Of a stretch of 64,000 nucleotides of DNA, positions 60,061 through 64,000 are shown piece after piece; position 1 is the stretch's first letter, and every line of letters starts with the position of its first letter. Below the pieces are notes generated by a model, which saw only the letters and a list, made by a program, of their open reading frames with translations, searched no databases and was not told the DNA's origin. This DNA comes from Kalaharituber pfeilii (lineage: Eukaryota; Ascomycota; Pezizomycetes; Pezizales; Pezizaceae). Location: assembly GCA_015179045.1 (NCBI GenBank), contig WHUZ01000006.1, positions 310,001-374,000 of the forward strand, read 5' to 3'. The position numbers were made by a program, and so were the translations under genes.

Positions 60061-60221
60061 CTTTCCGACTAAGGTGCGCAAATAGGTTGAGTAACCCATA
60101 ACCCAACCCGCCTGACCCGCTCCAGCGGGCGGGTTCCACCTCTGTTGAGGACCCGTTGGGCGGGTTCGCCATTTGAGAACCCGCCCGCGGGGTTCCGTGA
60201 AACCCGCAAAAACCCACAATA

Positions 60222-60518
60222 AGTATAAGCAGCCATATATATGCGCTGGAATGGAAGTATCAGCAGCCATATATGCGCACTGCAATGGCAGTATCAGCAG
60301 CCATATATGCGCGCCGCAATAGCAGTATAAGCAGCCATATATGCGTGCTGGAATAGAAGTGTAAGCAGCCATATATATGCGCTGGAATGGAAGTATCAGT
60401 AGCCATATATGCGCACTGCAATGGCAGTATCAGCAGCCATATATGCGTGCCGGAATAGAAGTGTAAGCAGGCATATATACGCGCTGGAATGGAAGTATCA
60501 GTAGCCATATATGCGACC
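60222..60518. repeat. ~35-bp tandem repeat (CATATATG unit)
   Basis: About eight copies of a unit around AGCAGCCATATATGCG followed by a CTG(C/G)AATGG(C/A)AGTAT stretch, period about 35-37 bp, each holding the palindrome CATATATG. Confidence 0.85.
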
Positions 60519-60534
60519 CCAGTTGTTGCGATAG

Positions 60535-61937
60535 ATGTCACTTACGACTAATCCCTGGGAACCTGGGATTGACTATGTGGAAACCATAGGACCTATCATG
60601 CTATCGCTACTAAACGTTTCCGAAGTGTATACTACTCCTCCGAGAAAAACGCCCACATCTAAAGTACAACAAGAAGCTATGAAATCTGCACTACATCAAT
60701 TTCACAAACATCTGTCCTCAGTATATAGTTTTGGTGCAAATTCTTTTAGTGACGAATTTGTATTTCTGAGTGATGATGATATCAACCGTATATCAAGGTG
60801 TTGTACAGATGTGTTTGACCTTGCTTCTTTACATAAAGTACTTATAGGAAAGTGGAAAATTCTTTATTCACCTTTAGGGATGCATATTAATGCTCTACTA
60901 ACCCTACTCAAACATGTTCTAGCAAATATCACTGTGGCCGCAAAGCCTACCCGAGGACCGTGAGTAGGAGTCTTAGAGGTTGCGGAAACCTCAAAGCAGT
61001 TTCCGACGCAGCTACCGGAAACTCCAAAGCAGTTCCCGCAGCTACCGGAAACCTCAAAGCAGTTTCCGACGCAGCTACCGGAAACTCCAAAGCAGTTTCC
61101 GACGCAGCTACCGGAAACTCCAAAGCAGTTTCCGACGCAGCTACCGGAAACTCCAAAGCAGTTCCCGCAGCTACCAGAAACCATAAAGCAGTTTCCAGTA
61201 GCAGTTTCCACAGCTACTGGAAACTCCAAAGCAGTTTCCGGTAGCAGTTTCCACAGCTACTGGAAACTCCAAAGCAGTTTCCGCAGCCACCGGAAACCTC
61301 AGTGCAGTTTCCGCAACTACCAACGCAGTCCGAAACCTCAAAGCAGTTTCTGCAAGCCCCGGAAACTTGAACCTCAAAGCAGTTCTCACAGTTCCTACAG
61401 TTTCTACAGTTTCTGCAATTTTCCCAACTACCGGAAATGCAATTGACATTTCCGCAACCACTGGAAATGCAATTGGCGTTTCCACAACCACCGGAAATGC
61501 AATTGACGTTTCCGCAACCACCAGAAACGCAATTAGCATTTCCACAACCACCAGAAACGCAATTTGCATTTCTGCAACCACCGGAAACCTCAAAGCAGTT
61601 TCTACAACCACTGGAAACCTCAAAGCAGTTTCCGCAACCCCCAGAAATGCAATCCCCACTTCCGCAACCTCCGAAAACCCAAACGCAGCTTGAAGAACTC
61701 CAACAGAATAATACTCCAAATGAAACACAACCATCTGAATTCCCAATCACTATATTGGAAAACAATAAAACCCTAATTCCTGCCATAGCCCCCAATACTG
61801 GACCCAAAAAATTAAGGTGCCCCCGTGGGGGCACTCGGCTATTTGTACCTCCCAATTGTGATCATATACGCAATCCAGATGAGAAACTCCAGTTTATTGA
61901 GCAGGCTAGGTTGGCTCATAGTATCAGTGAGATATGA
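60535..61937 (+). CDS. Possible cargo gene of the TIR element (unknown, repeat-rich)
   Basis: An ATG frame of 142 codons (60535-60963, starting MSLTTNPWEPGIDYVETIGP) has ordinary composition and runs into a canonical donor GTGAGT at 60960, just where its stop lies. Downstream the plus strand is open through tandem repeats and then to 61937 in the frame of 61437. That frame encodes Pro/Gln-rich repeats followed by a nonrepetitive tail (ITILENNKTLIPAIAPNTGP, then CPRGGTRLFVPPNCDHIRNP and LQFIEQARLAHS). The two may be exons of one gene, but I could not fix an acceptor. I do not recognise either part. It may be captured host or transposon sequence, or a degraded gene. Confidence 0.35.
60985..61300. 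repeat. 33-bp tandem repeat with internal hairpins
   Basis: Units contain GGAAACTCCAAAGCAGTTTC(C), that is GGAAAC and GTTTCC as inverted arms around a short loop, spaced by GACGCAGCTACC or CGCAGCTACC. Period 27-33 bp, about nine units. Open in more than one frame because unit lengths are multiples of three. Confidence 0.9.
61430..61660. repeat. 30-bp tandem repeat with internal hairpins
   Basis: Units of the type GGAAATGCAATTGACATTTC(C) GCAACCACC, again with inverted arms (GGAAATG / CATTTCC) but a different loop from the 33-bp array. About seven to eight units. Confidence 0.88.
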
Positions 61938-61946
61938 ACTTTGCCA

Positions 61947-62063
61947 ATGCCTGCTGGTATGAAGCCTTGAGAGGAGATAGCTATGGAATTTGTTAGAGAA
62001 CTACCTGAATCCAAGAGCTTTAATGCTGTTTTAGTTGTCACAGACCGGTTCACCAAAAATGTA
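61947..62063 (+). pseudogene. Ty3/gypsy integrase fragment
   Basis: Translated from ATG 61947 it reads MPAGMKP, a stop, then EEIAMEFVRELPESKSFNAV followed by LVVTDRFTK. This matches the start of the integrase catalytic core of ascomycete gypsy elements (PWEEIAMDFVxxLPES...VVTDRFTK), with the conserved Trp codon replaced by TGA. About 39 codons remain; no reverse transcriptase or LTR is nearby. It lies within the TIR element and looks captured. Confidence 0.75.
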
Positions 62064-62117
62064 ATACTATACACCCCTTAGCTGTAATATCCAGTACCTT
62101 CCAGCGCTCACTGGAGC

Positions 62118-62318
62118 CTAGCCCCTCACGCCCGTAACAAGTTTACATAATATTGGTATAGTGTTTTGAAAATGTTCGGTGATATCTTTCATGTTGAATT
62201 TCTCTGTAATCTCAGGAGTTAACTTTGAGGGTAGGAGGCGTATCTTTGGTGAATTCAGTAGGGTTCTAATGTCCTTTTCGAGAATTAGACAGAACTCATT
62301 GAATAGAATCTCAGTCAT
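62118..62318 (-). pseudogene. Short unknown frame inside TIR element
   Basis: A 66-codon ATG frame starts at 62318 (MTEILFNEFCLILEKDIRTL, later LTPEITEKFNMKDITEHFQN). Its composition is protein-like. It is reminiscent of the helical N-terminal parts of fungal transposon-associated proteins, but the resemblance is too weak to name a family. Probably a captured or leftover fragment. Confidence 0.35.
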
Positions 62319-62479
62319 TTAAGTACTACAGTCCTAAAGTACATCAATATTTCCTTGCAGTTAATAACAAGCTATCGGAATTGGCGTGGCGCGACCGGGC
62401 TAAGATCTCCCAGACGCTCCTAAGCGGAGCAACACCCATGCATGAAAGTCCGCTTAGTCAGCGTCTGGTTACGAGACTA

Positions 62480-62488
62480 TGTAAAACC
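62480..62488. repeat. 9-bp target-site duplication, right copy
   Basis: TGTAAAACC, identical to 59227-59235. Confidence 0.85.
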
Positions 62489-62651
62489 CATACAATTGTT
62501 CTGAAGACTTTTCGACAAAAAGTCAACCTACTTCACTTTTGACCCCCGGTCAGGTGGCGCACATTATGCATGCATAGCGCTTCTGAGTATTTTCCCCTAC
62601 CCCCGAGTACAGTCGCTCCAATTCAGTCTGTGACTGGTTACAATTGATCTA

Positions 62652-62760
62652 CTCGCTGGTTCGGAAAGTATTGGAACGCTGCATAATAACATGCACTATT
62701 TCAAAAGGCGAATAGCGCATATGCTTTATGCAGCGTTCCAATACTTTCCGAATCAGCGAG
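62652..62760. mobile_element. 109-bp foldback MITE, TA-flanked
   Basis: The left arm 62652-62686 (CTCGCTGGTTCGGAAAGTAT...) and right arm 62726-62760 are near-perfect inverted copies of 35 bp around a 39-bp loop, with TA on both outer sides. This is a minimal mariner-type miniature element that could fold into one hairpin. Confidence 0.75.
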
Positions 62761-64000
62761 TAGTAGCTACATGCTTACATACGACTTAAGTCATGTGATT
62801 GCTTAAGTATTTGAGAAATCGGTAATTGTGCTGCATGCAATCGATATTGGCATTTGATGGTAATATTTTAACTATGATATTTTACTCTAGCATTAAGAGT
62901 AGCTATGTAGTAGCTCTTTTTCTAGGTGATTGCCGAGATCGCAAGTTCACTTGTCGTCATAGTGGAGCGCGTTTGTTTTTTGTGGGATGGGGTAAAAATT
63001 TAAATCAACCCCTGCAGTCTGCAATTTTTAGGACTTTCTTGAGGTTGGTGGTTTATGAGACTAGGCGTTTATATCATACACTGGCAAAAATCGATGTCCC
63101 AATCTCCTCCCCTGCAGTCAAAGGGACGACGAACCGAGCGCCATCACACAGCACCCGGGACAATGACTACCTAATTTGGTTGAGCCAATGAATCCGGAGC
63201 TGGGTTGAGACTGGGACCAGCATTTCCTACGGCCAACTGCAATTGGTCGTGATACACGAAGGCTGGCCAGGTCATGCAATCGGATGCAAAACAAAAAGGA
63301 GAAAAAAAAGAGGAAAAAGAAACGACAACTGAGGAGGGGCATCGCGGGGGATGGGTGATTGTGGCTAGTAAGGTGTCTCTAGATCTGGTTGTGATGGTGG
63401 GGTGGGTGATAGGTGGACTTGGAACGCAAGGAATGGCCAATTCCAGATTACAATCTAGCCTTGCCGCAATCCAGGGGGTTTGGAGGATCATTCAGATAGG
63501 GTTGCTAAATCTTTCCATTCTGACTGGGCTAGCAGGCCAAAACTTTGCTATTCTGGCATCCGCTGCATCTTCACCTCCTCATCCACCGCAGGTGCATTTA
63601 CCAATTGCGTCCCAGCATCTATTGGACGGAGGTGCATCCTACAAACCGCAGGCAGGAATGGCTTTATCGGCAAGTGCTGCCACCTGTACTGTCATAATGC
63701 GAGCACAAATATCATACAAATATTATCTCGATCAAGCAATGTATTGTGGTTGCCGAAAGCACGGCTGGCAAGGCCGCATGCAAGATGCTGAATCCTCAGG
63801 CTCTGCCGGTACTGTACGCTACAGTCGCGCCTTCGGGGGTGGGGGTGGCAGTGGGGGGGTGGGCGGGGGGATTGGATGGGGGAGGGCAGTCATCGACTAC
63901 CACTGCGGTGGCAACTATCTACCGTATTCACTCAGGTAAAACACATGCACGCGCTAGTGTGGTCTTGGCAGAACTTCAGGCGCTATCAATCGCGCTAGCG
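62761..64000. other. End of window, no supported gene
   Basis: An open frame at 63274-63939 (+) begins Lys/Glu-rich and ends in Gly-rich repeats encoded by GGGGGT runs. It has no domain or conserved motif and I do not call it a gene. No RNA or intact transposon is visible up to the edge. Confidence 0.4.

Larger units (their letters stand above)
59236..62479. mobile_element. Mutator-like TIR transposon (nonautonomous, cargo-bearing)
   Basis: A 3,244-bp element bounded by perfect 78-bp inverted repeats (59236-59313 and 62402-62479), beginning TAGTCTCGTAACCAGACGCT, and flanked by a perfect 9-bp direct duplication TGTAAAACC. Long TIRs with a 9-bp duplication are the signature of the Mutator (MULE) superfamily. 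Each TIR is itself a hairpin: CCAGACGCTGACTAAGCGGA is followed by TCCGCTTAGGAGCGTCTGG. No Mutator transposase is seen. The inside consists of four tandem-repeat fields, a 142-codon open frame, a Pro/Gln-rich open frame, a broken Ty3/gypsy integrase piece and a minus-strand 66-codon frame. Perfect ends imply recent movement or a strongly conserved family, with transposase supplied in trans. A KDZ-type element (8-bp duplications) is the main alternative. Confidence 0.8.

Noticed and set aside
61171..61855. Long minus-strand frames opposite the hairpin arrays (GNCFGVSGSC-type repeats)
   Set aside because: Arrays with unit length divisible by three keep several frames open; no nonrepetitive domain on that strand.
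63274..63939. 221-codon plus-strand open frame near the window end
   Set aside because: Charged start, no conserved motif, Gly-rich end created by G runs; no splice signals or neighbours to support it.

Overview
This window looks like nuclear DNA of a filamentous ascomycete (Pezizomycotina). The genes carry short introns of 50-125 bp with GT...AG ends, often with a CTAAC/CTAAT/CTGAC branch-like site. The gene set includes a PalC pH-signalling protein, a Zn2Cys6 activator, a PEX5 receptor, a Tpa1/Ofd1 dioxygenase and a fungal-type NDUFB10 homologue. Gene spacing is loose: about a dozen genes in 64 kb, separated by repeats and broken transposons. That would suit a repeat-rich lineage such as the Pezizomycetes, but the placement is inference, not something the sequence proves.

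Layout. 0-0.5 kb: 3' end of an unknown membrane-anchored protein. 3.4-4.7 kb (-): thioredoxin-fold/SH3BGR-like protein. 7.7-9.2 kb (-): bHLH transcription factor. 9.2-28.2 kb: a 19 kb stretch with no gene I can support. It holds GC-rich islands with C/G runs, a GGAT microsatellite, two related inverted-repeat units, two pogo-like terminal-inverted-repeat elements and a decayed PIF1-type helicase. 28.2-31.3 kb (+): large SAM-dependent methyltransferase. 34.7-37.0 kb (+): Tpa1/Ofd1-type 2-oxoglutarate dioxygenase. 37.3-42.4 kb: two identical tRNA-Ile(AAU) genes in opposite orientation bracket a long-TIR element, threonine aldolase (+), NDUFB10 (-) and palC (+). 42.8-55.1 kb, all on the minus strand: PEX5, a two-RRM protein probably bound for mitochondria, a Zn2Cys6 factor in six exons and an NTF2-like protein. 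55.1-64 kb: transposon territory with several TIR elements. The best preserved is a 3.24 kb element with perfect 78-bp TIRs and a perfect 9-bp target-site duplication (Mutator-like), packed with tandem repeats and captured coding fragments.

Function. Most genes are housekeeping or regulatory: peroxisomal import (PEX5), complex I (NDUFB10), glycine/threonine metabolism (threonine aldolase), translation/hypoxia-linked hydroxylation (Tpa1/Ofd1), ambient pH signalling (PalC) and two transcription factors. They do not form an obvious pathway cluster. I found no convincing new multi-gene system. The most unusual feature is the intact Mutator-like element at 59.2-62.5 kb and its cargo. Exon boundaries below were deduced by hand from splice consensus, reading frame and family conservation.
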